A stretch of DNA of 64,000 nucleotides from contig NZ_SDDV01000008.1 of assembly GCF_014773545.1 (NCBI RefSeq), forward strand, positions 37,621-101,620, read 5' to 3'. Positions within the stretch are counted from its first letter, which is position 1; each line of letters opens with the position of its first letter. Positions 1-8,694 of the stretch are shown piece by piece. This DNA comes from Hydrogenophaga sp. GTDB taxonomy: Bacteria; Pseudomonadota; Gammaproteobacteria; Burkholderiales; Burkholderiaceae_C. The position numbers and the translations under genes were made by a program. The notes under the pieces were generated by a model that searched no databases, was not told the origin of the DNA, and saw only the letters and a program-made list of their open reading frames with translations.

Positions 1-1
1 A

Positions 2-1057
2 CAAAAAATTCCATCGGCCCAGCGCGAAGCGCTGCGCCAGCGCCTGCTGAAATTGACACTGCCGCCCGACGGCTCGGCCGCTAACGGCTTCATTCTGCGC
101 ACCAACGCCGAAGATGCCAGCGACGCCGAACTGAGTGAAGACATTGCCTATCTGCGCAAAACCTGGGGCCGCATCAAGGACGCGGCAGCGCGTCAGCCGG
201 CTGCGACGCTGCTGCACGAAGACCTGAGCCTAATGCAGCGCGTGCTGCGCGACCTGGTGAGTGCCGATACGCAGTCGATTCGCGTCGATTCGCGCGAGCA
301 ATTCGGACTGCTGCAGGTTTTTGCCACCGAATTCATGCCCGACACCCTGAGCAAGTTGCAACTCCACAACGGTGAGCGGCCGATTTTTGACCTCTTCAAT
401 GTCGATGAAGACATCACGCGCGCGCTCAGCCGTCGGGTCGACCTCAAATCGGGCGCCTATCTGGTGATCGACCAGACCGAGGCGCTGACCACGGTGGACG
501 TCAACACCGGCGGCTTTGTGGGGGCGCGCAATTTTGACGACACCGTCTTTCGCACCAATCTGGAAGCCGCGCAGGCCATTGCGCGCCAGTTGCGCCTGCG
601 CAACCTGGGCGGCATCGTGATCGTGGACTTCATCGACATGGTGCGCTCTGAGCACCGCGAAGCCGTACTGACTGAATTTCGCAAGCAGCTCGCGCGCGAC
701 CGCGTCAAGACCATGACCGGCGGCTTCTCGCAACTGGGTCTGCTGGAGATGACGCGCAAACGCACCCGCGAGTCGCTGGCCCACATGTTGACTGAACCCT
801 GCCCGGCCTGCGCCGGCAAGGGCGCCGTCAAGACCGCGCGCAGCGTCTGCTACGACATCTTGCGCGAAATTTTGCGCGAAGCGCGTGCCTTCAACCCGCG
901 CGAGTTCCGGGTGCTGGCCACGGCCAAAGTGATCGAACTGTTTCTGGACGAGGAAAGCCAGCATCTGGCGGGCCTGTCAGACTTCATCGGCAAGCCGATT
1001 TCCTTGCAGGTCGAGAGTTCGATGACGCAGGATCAGTACGACATTGTTCTGATGTGA
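2..1057 (+). CDS. rng: Ribonuclease G, C-terminal part (5' end outside window)
   Basis: Endoribonuclease of the RNase E/G family, which trims 5S/16S rRNA precursors and degrades mRNA in the cytoplasm. The frame is open from base 2, upstream of the TTG the ORF track used, so this is a gene cut by the window edge. Seen: DVNTGGFVG and the later DFIDM, which hold the two metal-binding aspartates of the DNase I-like catalytic core, and CPACAGKG, the CPxCxG zinc-link that holds the dimer. The protein ends QYDIVLM and lacks the long disordered tail of RNase E, so it is RNase G rather than RNase E. The last codons recur in altered form at 4667-4690, beyond an inserted segment, suggesting that the 3' end of this copy came in with the insert. 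Confident on family. Confidence 0.93.
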   Translation, partial: QKIPSAQREALRQRLLKLTLPPDGSAANGFILRTNAEDASDAELSEDIAYLRKTWGRIKDAAARQPAATLLHEDLSLMQRVLRDLVSADTQSIRVDSREQFGLLQVFATEFMPDTLSKLQLHNGERPIFDLFNVDEDITRALSRRVDLKSGAYLVIDQTEALTTVDVNTGGFVGARNFDDTVFRTNLEAAQAIARQLRLRNLGGIVIVDFIDMVRSEHREAVLTEFRKQLARDRVKTMTGGFSQLGLLEMTRKRTRESLAHMLTEPCPACAGKGAVKTARSVCYDILREILREARAFNPREFRVLATAKVIELFLDEESQHLAGLSDFIGKPISLQVESSMTQDQYDIVLM

Positions 1058-1403
1058 TGTTTCACGGCGTCTCACGCCGGCCCACTTGCCACCCGCAACC
1101 CCGCATGAATGCTGGCGATTTCGGGTTTCAGCGCCTCTCCAGGGCTCTTGAAGTCCCACCATGTCCGCTGGCCTGTGGCTACATGGCCGTGGACTGGGAC
1201 AGCTTTGTGATGGACAACTCGGGCACCCAAAGCCAGCGCGCGAACACCCGGACGAGTCGGCTTTGACTTTGAGCCTGTGCGGCAGGAAAAATCTGAACCG
1301 AAACCCAATGAGAGCGGAAAAATCAGCCAAAACCGGGATGGGCGGCGATGGCTCACGGATTCAGGTGATATTCTTGCTGCCACGCAGTCGAAGAAGCGCA
1401 GCC
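1058..1403. other. Non-coding gap at the left end of the insertion
   Basis: About 350 bases between the rng stop and the ParD-like gene. Several short ORFs cross it on both strands, but none resembles a protein family I recognise. No tRNA, integrase, terminator or convincing promoter is visible; a TGATATTC near 1370 is only a weak -10 candidate. It most likely belongs to the incoming segment rather than to the native rng-msbA junction. Confidence 0.4.
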
Positions 1404-1565
1404 ATGGGCATGAACGTCAACCTGACCTTGCAGCTTGAGGAACTGGTTCGTTCCAAGGTGGCCTCGGGGCTCTACACCTCCGCCAGTGAAGTGGTCCTCG
1501 AAGCGTTGCGCCTGATGGCCGAGCAGGACCGCCTGCGCGAGGCCTGGCTGCATCAACGAACCTGA
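1404..1565 (+). CDS. ParD-like ribbon-helix-helix antitoxin, C-terminally truncated
   Basis: A 53-residue protein starting at ATG 1404 (a second ATG is at 1410), much shorter than the ORF-track entry that begins at 1161. The sequence MNVNLTLQLEEL, then VRSKVASGLYTSASEVVLEAL and RLMAEQDRLRE, is the pattern of ParD/CopG-type type II antitoxins: an N-terminal beta strand followed by the two RHH helices that bind operator DNA. Family members usually run to about 80-90 residues. Here a stop follows LREAWLHQRT, so most of the toxin-binding tail is missing. No separate parE follows; instead the next gene begins within 7-19 bases and has a RelE/ParE-like N-terminal domain. It could still be a DNA-binding autorepressor, or a decaying remnant. 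Confidence 0.6.
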   Translation: MGMNVNLTLQLEELVRSKVASGLYTSASEVVLEALRLMAEQDRLREAWLHQRT

Positions 1566-1584
1566 CATCGGATTGCCGTATCGA

Positions 1585-4500
1585 ATGCGCCTGCTGCAAT
1601 ACAAGGACCTGAATCTGCGCCGTGTCAGGGCCGCGTTCGACAAGGTCAAGGCGGCGATCGAGGCCGGCGACTTCCGCTCGGCCGACGTGAAGAAGCTGCA
1701 CGCCGGGCCGTACTACCGCGCGAAGCTGGACTACGCCAACCGGCTTCTGCTGCAGTTCGCGCGCATCAAGCGCGCCGAGGCCGAAGGCGGCACAGAGACC
1801 GTGTGCCTGGCGCTGGAGGTGATCGAGAGCCACGCCTACGAACGCTCGCGCTTCCTGCGCGGCGCCACGGTGGACGAAGCGCGCATCGAGCGCGAGCCGC
1901 TCACCGATGCGAAGGCCCCCTCGCTGGCGGAGGAAGCGACGCCCTTGCGCTGGCTGGGCACGGGCCGCACGCAGTTCGAACTGCTGGACAAGCCCATCGT
2001 CTTCGACGACGCCCAGGACGAGGCCTGGCGCCACCCGGCGCCGCTGGTGCTGATCGGTTCGGCCGGCTCGGGCAAGACCGCGGTCACGCTGGCGCGGCTG
2101 CGCCAGGCCGAGGGCCGGGTGCTGTACGTCACGCTGTCGGCCTACCTGGCGCAGAGCGCCCGCGTGCTGCACGCCGCGCACGGCTTCGAGAACCCCAGGC
2201 AGGAGGTCGACTTCCTCAGCTACCGCGAGTTGCTGCAGACGCTGCGCGTGCCGCCGGGGCGCGAGGTGACGCTCGCGATGTTCGCCGTCTGGTGGGAACG
2301 TTTCCAGCAGGGCCACCGCCAGACCCTGCGGCTGCTGGGCGAACTGGACGCCCAGGCGCTGTTCGAGGAATTCCGCGGTGTCATCGGCGCGCAACCGACG
2401 GGCCCGCTGTCGCTGGCCGACTACCTGGCGCTGGGCACGCGGCAGAGCCTGCTGAACACGGCGCAGCGCGAACGGGCCCACGGCCTGTTCCAGCGCTACC
2501 GGGCCTGGCTGGACGAGGCCGGCCTGCACGACAGCAACCTGGTGGCGCATGCGTGGCGCACCCAGATCGCCGAGCAGCAGCCGCCGATCTACGACTTCGT
2601 CGTGATCGACGAGGTGCAGGACCTGACACCCGTGCAACTGGCGCTGGTGCTGGCGATGCTGAAGCAGCCCGGGCAGTTCATCCTGTGCGGCGACAGCCAC
2701 CAGATCGTGCACCCCAATTTCTTCAGTTGGGCGGCGCTGAAGAGTCTGTTCTGGCAGGGCCTGGCGGGTGATGCGGCACAGCGCCAGCCGCTGAAGCTGC
2801 TGCAGGCCAACTTCCGCAACACGCGCGCCGTCACCGCACTGGCCAACCGGCTGCTGAAGATCAAACAGGCGCGCTTCGGCTCGGTGGACCGCGAGAGCAA
2901 CTTCCTCGTGCGCAGCACCTCGGCCATGGCCGGAGAGGTGCGGCTGCTCGACGCGAAGGACAAGACCCTCGCGCAACTGGACGCGGCCACCCGGCAATCG
3001 GCGCGGCACGCGGTGATCGTGCTGAGGGACGAGGACAAGCCCGCCGCGCGGCTGGTTTTCCACACGCCGCTGGTGTTCAGCGTGCACGAAGCGAAGGGCC
3101 TGGAGTACCCGCACGTGCTGCTGTTCAAACTGGTCTGCGGCCAGCGCCAGACCTATGCCGAGGTATGCGAGGGCGTGACCGCAGCCGACCTGCAGAGCGA
3201 CGAGATCGACTACCGCCGCGCGCGTGACAAGGCGGACAAGTCGCTGGAGCTGTACAAGTTCCAGGTGAACGCGCTGTACGTGGCCATGACGCGCGCGGTG
3301 GAGACGCTGACGCTGGTGGAGCAGGACACCGGCCACCCGCTGCTGGGGCTGCTGGGCCTGCAGCTGGGCGAGTCGGCTGCGCAGCCGGTGGCCAAGTCGA
3401 GCCAGGACGAATGGGCGCAAGAGGCGCGCCGGCTCGAGCTGCAAGGCAAGGCCGAGCAGGCACAGGCCATCCGCGATGCCTTCCTGCAGCACAAGCCCGT
3501 GCCCTGGACGCCGTGGAGCCGCGCCCTGATCGAGGAACTGGCACCCAAGGCCCTGGACCCGAAGAACCCGAGCAGCAAGCCGCGGCAAACCCTGTTCGAC
3601 TACGCCCTGTGGCACGGCCAGCACGAGTGGGTGCAAAGTCTGGGCGAGGCCGGCTTCGCCCCGGCGCGCGCGCTGATGGAAGAACGCGAGTTCGCCGGCG
3701 CCGGCACGCTGCTGCCCCCGCGCTACGGCATCGATAGCCCCTGGCTGGCGCGGCAGCAACTGGTGCGCCGCGCCGTGTCCGCCCTGCACCAACGGCACCT
3801 GCAGCCCTACCAGGCCAGGCACTTCAAGGACATCCTGCGTGCCGCCGACATGCACGGCCCCGACCATGCCGAGCCGGTGGGCGCCACGCCGCTGATGCTG
3901 GCCGCGACGGCCGGCAACGCCCCCTTGGTGGAGGCGCTACTGGCCAAGGGTGCGGATCCCGGGCGACGCGACGAGTTCGGGCACACCGCCTGGGACCACG
4001 CTGTCGGCCGCGCGATGCGCGAGGCCGCCTTCGCGGGCAGCGGTCTGCCGGTGCTCTTCGACCTGATCGCACCACCGGCACTGGACGTGCAGACCGACGG
4101 GCGGCTCGTACGGCTGGAACGGCACCAGGCAGAGTACTGGGTGCTGACGCTGATGCTGGCTGGGCTGAAGACGCAGTGGTCGCGGTGCGTCACGCGGCAC
4201 CAGGAGCCCTACAAGGTCCTCGCCGGCTTCTTCGCCGACCAGCTGCACGATGTGTTGCAGCAACTGCCGGCGTGGTTGTGGCCCAAGGCGCGGTGCAAGC
4301 GCACCTACGTCAACCAGGTATTGGCCCGCGCCGAGGTGCACAGCAGTTACCAGCCCGCGCGCCGCCTGTGGGTGCGCACGAAGAACGGCCACTACATCCC
4401 CAACTCGCAGATGCAACTGCGTGAGGGCGAAGGCTGGCAGCCAGTCTACGAGCGGCTGGCCCTGGCCTGGATCGACCGTGGCTGCGGCCGCGAGATCGAT

Positions 4501-4611
4501 CACCGGCCGCGGCCGGTGGAGGCGATCCAGTGGGTGAGTGAGGCGCTGGAGCGGGCTGCGCAACCCGAGCCGCCGCCGGCGGATCCGCACGGTCAGCAGC
4601 GGATGTTCTGA
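1585..4611 (+). CDS. RelE/ParE-like domain - UvrD-type SF1 helicase - ankyrin fusion protein
   Basis: About 1008 residues from ATG 1585 (the track starts at TTG 1573, four codons upstream). Residues 1-95 read like a RelE/ParE-fold domain (KKLHAGPYYRAKLD, then CLALEVIESHAYERSRFL). A superfamily I helicase core follows: Walker A GSAGSGKT near 160, Walker B VVIDEVQD near 340, GDSHQ, ANFRNT, VHEAKGLEY and the arginine motif LYVAMTRA near 566. A segment from about 765 (GATPLMLAATAGNAPLVEALLAKGA) is ankyrin-like, and about 200 unassigned residues end the protein. It should bind ATP and translocate on DNA; the actual role is unknown. Third codon positions are almost all G or C, more so than in neighbours, and the gene sits in an insertion at the rng 3' end. 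A mobile defence or toxin-linked gene is a possible reading, by inference only. Confidence 0.8.
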   Translation: MRLLQYKDLNLRRVRAAFDKVKAAIEAGDFRSADVKKLHAGPYYRAKLDYANRLLLQFARIKRAEAEGGTETVCLALEVIESHAYERSRFLRGATVDEARIEREPLTDAKAPSLAEEATPLRWLGTGRTQFELLDKPIVFDDAQDEAWRHPAPLVLIGSAGSGKTAVTLARLRQAEGRVLYVTLSAYLAQSARVLHAAHGFENPRQEVDFLSYRELLQTLRVPPGREVTLAMFAVWWERFQQGHRQTLRLLGELDAQALFEEFRGVIGAQPTGPLSLADYLALGTRQSLLNTAQRERAHGLFQRYRAWLDEAGLHDSNLVAHAWRTQIAEQQPPIYDFVVIDEVQDLTPVQLALVLAMLKQPGQFILCGDSHQIVHPNFFSWAALKSLFWQGLAGDAAQRQPLKLLQANFRNTRAVTALANRLLKIKQARFGSVDRESNFLVRSTSAMAGEVRLLDAKDKTLAQLDAATRQSARHAVIVLRDEDKPAARLVFHTPLVFSVHEAKGLEYPHVLLFKLVCGQRQTYAEVCEGVTAADLQSDEIDYRRARDKADKSLELYKFQVNALYVAMTRAVETLTLVEQDTGHPLLGLLGLQLGESAAQPVAKSSQDEWAQEARRLELQGKAEQAQAIRDAFLQHKPVPWTPWSRALIEELAPKALDPKNPSSKPRQTLFDYALWHGQHEWVQSLGEAGFAPARALMEEREFAGAGTLLPPRYGIDSPWLARQQLVRRAVSALHQRHLQPYQARHFKDILRAADMHGPDHAEPVGATPLMLAATAGNAPLVEALLAKGADPGRRDEFGHTAWDHAVGRAMREAAFAGSGLPVLFDLIAPPALDVQTDGRLVRLERHQAEYWVLTLMLAGLKTQWSRCVTRHQEPYKVLAGFFADQLHDVLQQLPAWLWPKARCKRTYVNQVLARAEVHSSYQPARRLWVRTKNGHYIPNSQMQLREGEGWQPVYERLALAWIDRGCGREIDHRPRPVEAIQWVSEALERAAQPEPPPADPHGQQRMF

Positions 4612-4665
4612 GCTGGCATCTCGATGCGGATAAGGCGACGATTCGGAAGGGCTTGAACCTAAACC

Positions 4666-6495
4666 TCAATACGACATCGTGCTGCTTTGAGTCCGGGCGG
4701 CTGCGCGCTCGCCGGCAAAGCCCTGCGCATGCAGCCGGGCGTACAAGCCGTCGGCCTGCAACAGTTCGCGGTGCGTGCCCTGTTCGCTGATGCGGCCCTG
4801 AGCCAGCACCACCACGCGATCGGCGTGCTCGATGGTCGAGAGCCGGTGCGCGATCACCAGCGTGGTGCGGCCCTGCATCAAGCGCGCCAGCGCATCCTGC
4901 ACCAAACGCTCGGACTCGTTGTCCAGCGCCGATGTGGCCTCGTCCAGAATCAGGATCGGTGCGTCTTTATAAATTGCGCGCGCAATCGCCAGCCGCTGGC
5001 GCTGTCCGCCCGAGAGCTCGACCGCGTTGTGCCCCACGCTGGCGTGTATGCCTTGCGGCAGGCGCTCGATCAAATCGCCCAGGTTGGCCGCTTGCAGCGC
5101 CTGGTGAACCCGCTCCTGGTCCAGTGTCTCTTCGTCGGCACCGAGCGCGACGTTGGCAGCCAGGCTGGCGTTGAGCATCACCACGTCCTGGCTGACCATG
5201 GCAAACTGGCGCCGCAGGCAGGCCAGGTCCCAGTCAGTCAGCGGCACACCGTCGAGACAGACCTGTCCCTGCTCGACTTCGACGAAACGGGGCAGCAGGT
5301 TGACCAGCGTGGTCTTGCCCGCACCCGAGGGGCCGACCAGCGCCAGTACCTCACCCGGAGCAATTTCCAAATCGACGCCGTGCAGCGCCACGCGGGTGTC
5401 GTCGCCCGGACTGTCGTCGGCCGCCGGGTAGCGCACCCAGACGCCGCGCAGCCCAATCGCCCCACGCGCACGCTGCACCTGGTGGCTGCCGCTGCTTTGC
5501 TGCGGGGTGTTCTCAATCAAGTCCAGCGCGCGCTCCAGCGCCGCCAAGCCGCGTGTGATGGGGCCGGCGATTTCAGCCAGTTGCTGAATGGGGCGAATCA
5601 GCAGCAGCATGGCGGTGACGAAAGCAACAAAACCACCCACGCTCACGCCGCCGGTGCCGCTTTGCCACAAGGCCACCATGATCACCGCCGACAGCGCCAC
5701 CGCGGCCAGCATCTGAGTCAGCGGCGCCATGGCGGCTTGGGCCACGGTGGACTTCATGGCCAGCCGGCGCAACACCAGACTCAGGCGTTCAAACCGGACG
5801 CCCTGGCGTGCCTGTGCCGCGTGCAGCCGCAGCATGCGGTGCGCCAGCGCGTTTTCTTCCACCACGTAAGCCAGTTCGTCCGTGGCTTGCTGGCTGGCCC
5901 GCGTGAGCCGGTAGAGGCGGCGCGAGAGCTGGCGCATGACCCAGATCAAACCGGGAAAAATAGCCAGCACAATCAGCGTGAGCTGCCAGTTCAGGAACAA
6001 CAAATAGCCCAGCAAGGCCAGCGCGGTCAGGCTGCTTTTGCTCAGGGTGAGCAGCGATTGCACCAGCAGCGCCGAACCGTTTTGCACCTCGTAGACCAAG
6101 GTATTGGAGAGCTTGCTGGCACTCTGGCGCGCAAACAGCGCCAGCTCTGCTTCGCACAGTTGGGCAAACATGGCGCGGCGCAGGTTGAGCAAACCCAGGC
6201 TGGCGGTGTGCGTGAGCGCGTACTGGGCCAAGAAAGTGGCCAGACCACGCACGGCAAACAAACCCAGCAAGGCCAGCGGAACCATCCAGAGTGCGACCTG
6301 CCCCTGGGCAAAACCCTGGTCGAGCAGGATTTTGAGCAGGGCCGGAATCAGGGGTTCGGTCAGCGCAAACACCAGCGAACTGGCCAGCGCCAGCGCCACG
6401 CCAGCGCGCGCAGGTCGAAAATAAGGCCAGATCCGCCACAGCCGCTGGCGCACGCTGCCACTGGGGGTTGCGCTGGGTATGGGGTGGGTGGTCAA
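4666..6495 (-). CDS. msbA: MsbA-type lipid A/lipid exporter, ABC permease-ATPase
   Basis: 609-residue half-transporter with fused membrane and ATPase domains, predicted to flip lipid A-core or another lipid across the inner membrane as a homodimer. Five to six hydrophobic segments lie between residues about 30 and 300. The ATPase shows Walker A GPSGAGKTT near 388, the signature LSGGQRQR near 494 and Walker B ILILDEATSALD near 514, followed by the H-loop IAHRLSTIEHADRV. Length matches the MsbA family. The last codons (ending TMSY) overlap the stranded copy of the rng tail, so rng and msbA were probably tail-to-tail overlapping neighbours before the insertion. Substrate is inferred from family; a related peptide or lipid exporter cannot be excluded. 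Confidence 0.85.
   Translation of the reverse strand: MTTHPIPSATPSGSVRQRLWRIWPYFRPARAGVALALASSLVFALTEPLIPALLKILLDQGFAQGQVALWMVPLALLGLFAVRGLATFLAQYALTHTASLGLLNLRRAMFAQLCEAELALFARQSASKLSNTLVYEVQNGSALLVQSLLTLSKSSLTALALLGYLLFLNWQLTLIVLAIFPGLIWVMRQLSRRLYRLTRASQQATDELAYVVEENALAHRMLRLHAAQARQGVRFERLSLVLRRLAMKSTVAQAAMAPLTQMLAAVALSAVIMVALWQSGTGGVSVGGFVAFVTAMLLLIRPIQQLAEIAGPITRGLAALERALDLIENTPQQSSGSHQVQRARGAIGLRGVWVRYPAADDSPGDDTRVALHGVDLEIAPGEVLALVGPSGAGKTTLVNLLPRFVEVEQGQVCLDGVPLTDWDLACLRRQFAMVSQDVVMLNASLAANVALGADEETLDQERVHQALQAANLGDLIERLPQGIHASVGHNAVELSGGQRQRLAIARAIYKDAPILILDEATSALDNESERLVQDALARLMQGRTTLVIAHRLSTIEHADRVVVLAQGRISEQGTHRELLQADGLYARLHAQGFAGERAAARTQSSTMSY
4667..4690 (+). repeat. Second, diverged copy of the rng 3' end (insertion boundary)
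   Basis: The plus strand here reads codons for QYDIVLL and a stop, matching the true rng ending QYDIVLM and stop at 1034-1057. The two 24-base stretches agree at 19 positions; three of the five differences are silent third-position changes. It is not part of any long ORF and overlaps the end of the minus-strand msbA gene. The simplest explanation is that a segment entered at the rng tail, bringing its own tail and leaving the native one stranded here. Confidence 0.65.
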
Positions 6496-6712
6496 AATGC
6501 TCTATCCAGGGCGTGAAAACAGGTGAAAGCCGGGGAACCAACGACACTTAGGGGAAACCAAGGGCCTGAGTCGTTCGCGCCGGCTTGGTTTGGCCTTGCT
6601 TTTGGTCACGAATCGACGCAGCAACTTCGGTATTATCGATTGCCCTGTGTCTGTGTCGCTGTATGGGCTGGCTGAACAGGCTGGCAGGGATTTTTTTCAA
6701 TGTGCACAAAGG

Positions 6713-8029
6713 ATGCCGACTTTGAACCGATTTGATCACCAGCTGCGGCCCCGTCGCCGTGCGGTGCTGGCCACCCTGGGCGCACTGCCTTTGCTGGCTT
6801 GGCCGCTGCGCGACGCGCGGGCGCAGTTCCGGGTCGAAGTCGCCGGCGTGGGCCTGACGCAGTTCCCCTTTTCGGTGGTGAACTTTCGCGGCAATGAGGC
6901 CGCCAGCCCGAACATGGCTGCGATCGTGCGCGCCAACCTCGAACGCAGCGGCCAGTTTCGTTTCGTCGAACCGCTGGCCGGCGCACTCGACGAAACCGCG
7001 CACCCGGATCTGAGCACCTGGCGCGGCCAGGGGGCCGATTCGCTGCTCACCGGCAGCGTGTCCCGGCTGGCCGATGGCCGCTTCGACGTCCGCTTTCGCC
7101 TCTGGGACGCGGTGCGCGGGCAAGACTTAGGGGGCTTGAGCTACCCGGTCACAGAAGCAGATTTGCGGCTGGCTGCGCACCGTGTGTCGGACCACGTGTA
7201 CGAAAAAATTACCGGCGACAAAGGCGTGTTTTCGACCCGCATTGCCTACGTCACCAAGGTCGGCGTGCGCCACACGCTGTGGGTTGCCGACGCCGACGGT
7301 GAAAATCCGCGCGCTGCCCTGACCAGCACCGAGCCCATCATTTCGCCCAGTTGGGCCCCGGGCGGCACGCAACTGGCCTATGTGTCGTTCGAGGCCCGCA
7401 AGCCGGTGATTTACACCCACGACCTAGCCAGCGGCAGGCGCCGTCTGCTGGCCAATTTCCGCGGCTCCAACAGCGCGCCGGCCTGGTCGCCCGACGGCCG
7501 GCAGTTGCTGCTCACGCTCTCGTTGTCGGGCAATTCGCAGGTCTACGTCATCTCCGCCGACGGCGGCGAGCCGCGCCGTCTGACACACAGCAACAGTATC
7601 GACACCGAGGCGGTCTACAGTCCGGACGGCCAGTCGATTTATTTCATCAGCGACCGGGGCGGTTCACCGCAAATTTATCGCATGGGCGCCGGCGGCGGCA
7701 ACGCGCAGCGCCTGAGCTTTAGCGGCAACTACAACATCTCGCCCGCACCCAGCCCCGACGGGCGCTGGCTGGCCTACATCTCGCGCGTGGCCGGCGCGTT
7801 CCGGCTGCACGTCATGGAGCTCGCCAGCGGCACCGTCACGGCCTTGACCAACACCAGCGCCGACGAGAGCCCCAGCTTTGCGCCCAACAGCCGGCTGATC
7901 ATTTACGCCAGCCGCGACAGGGGCCAGGACGCCTTGATGACCAGCACGGTCGATGGCCGCATCAAATCCAGGCTGACCGGTGCGCAGGGCGACATTCGCG
8001 AACCCGAATGGGGACCGTTCATGCGCTGA
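6713..8029 (+). CDS. tolB: Tol-Pal system periplasmic beta-propeller protein TolB
   Basis: Periplasmic partner of Pal in the trans-envelope Tol-Pal machine that keeps the outer membrane tethered during division. I start at ATG 6713 (438 residues), not at the track start 6590, because the signal peptide begins just after it: RRRAVLATLGALPLLAWPL then ARAQ. A TTG at 6722 is an alternative, since AAAGGA lies eight bases before it while the ATG has almost no spacing. Repeated propeller blades are visible (SPSWAPGG, APAWSPDGRQ, EAVYSPDGQS, SPAPSPDGRW, SPSFAPNS). The twin arginines suggest possible Tat export, which is not certain. pal and cpoB follow; tolQRA is not adjacent but lies at 45.9-47.9 kb. 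Confidence 0.93.
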   Translation: MPTLNRFDHQLRPRRRAVLATLGALPLLAWPLRDARAQFRVEVAGVGLTQFPFSVVNFRGNEAASPNMAAIVRANLERSGQFRFVEPLAGALDETAHPDLSTWRGQGADSLLTGSVSRLADGRFDVRFRLWDAVRGQDLGGLSYPVTEADLRLAAHRVSDHVYEKITGDKGVFSTRIAYVTKVGVRHTLWVADADGENPRAALTSTEPIISPSWAPGGTQLAYVSFEARKPVIYTHDLASGRRRLLANFRGSNSAPAWSPDGRQLLLTLSLSGNSQVYVISADGGEPRRLTHSNSIDTEAVYSPDGQSIYFISDRGGSPQIYRMGAGGGNAQRLSFSGNYNISPAPSPDGRWLAYISRVAGAFRLHVMELASGTVTALTNTSADESPSFAPNSRLIIYASRDRGQDALMTSTVDGRIKSRLTGAQGDIREPEWGPFMR

Positions 8030-8092
8030 TGGCACCTGAACACGCCCAACCCAGACTTTGATCCCGACCCAGCACAGAAAGGCAACCCTCAC

Positions 8093-8689
8093 ATGCGTTC
8101 GACCTCCCAATCGCCCCTCCCCGATTCAAACTGGAGCACTGCAGGCCGCGCGTCCGCCTGGGTGACGGGCCTGTTACTGCTGGTCTCGCTGAGTGCCTGC
8201 GGCACCGGCGTCAGACTCGACCAGGCACCGGTCGAAGACCGGGTTGCCGCACCGGTGAGCGCGATTGCCCCGGCGCCGGCAGGCCAAGGCGCCGGCGTGG
8301 AGCCGCGTGGGGTCTCTGGCGTTGAAGTGGCCAGCGCGGACGTGGTGCAGCCCGCAGGCATGAGCCGGGTGGTGTATTTCGATTTCGACCGCTACGACAT
8401 CCGGCCCGAATTCATGCCCACACTGGAAGCCAATGCGCGCCATCTCAATGCCGACCGCAGCCGCCGCGTGGCGCTCGAAGGCCACACCGACGAGCGCGGG
8501 GGGCGCGAGTACAACTTGGCGCTGGGGCAAAAACGGGCCGAAGCGGTGCGTCGCACCCTGTCTTTGCTGGGCGTGAACGAGGCGCAGATGGAAGCGGTGA
8601 GCTTTGGCGAAGAAAAACCAGCAGCAGCCGGTTTTGATGAGGCGGCCTTTGCCCAGAACCGCCGGGTCGAACTGAGCTACCGGCGCTAA
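8093..8689 (+). CDS. pal: Peptidoglycan-associated lipoprotein Pal
   Basis: Outer-membrane lipoprotein that binds peptidoglycan and TolB. The N-terminus carries a lipoprotein signal ending in the lipobox LSAC at about residues 33-36, giving a lipidated cysteine. A proline/alanine-rich linker precedes an OmpA-like domain (residues about 95-198) with VYFDFDRYDIRP, the peptidoglycan-binding EGHTDERGGREYN and the closing NRRVEL. At 198 residues it is slightly longer than usual because of the linker. It lies 63 bases after tolB with AGAAAGG-like ribosome binding sequence, and cpoB starts five bases after its stop, so the three are probably co-transcribed. Confidence 0.95.
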   Translation: MRSTSQSPLPDSNWSTAGRASAWVTGLLLLVSLSACGTGVRLDQAPVEDRVAAPVSAIAPAPAGQGAGVEPRGVSGVEVASADVVQPAGMSRVVYFDFDRYDIRPEFMPTLEANARHLNADRSRRVALEGHTDERGGREYNLALGQKRAEAVRRTLSLLGVNEAQMEAVSFGEEKPAAAGFDEAAFAQNRRVELSYRR

Positions 8690-8694
8690 GTGAA

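Noticed and set aside
1417-3867. 816-residue minus-strand ORF opposite the helicase
   Set aside because: It is a shadow of the high-GC helicase gene: no recognisable motifs, low-complexity R/Q/L/H composition, and the plus strand has a full set of helicase motifs.
4687-6516. 609-residue plus-strand ORF
   Set aside because: Exact antisense shadow of msbA; composition rich in Q/R/H/A and no family pattern, whereas the minus strand carries all ABC motifs.
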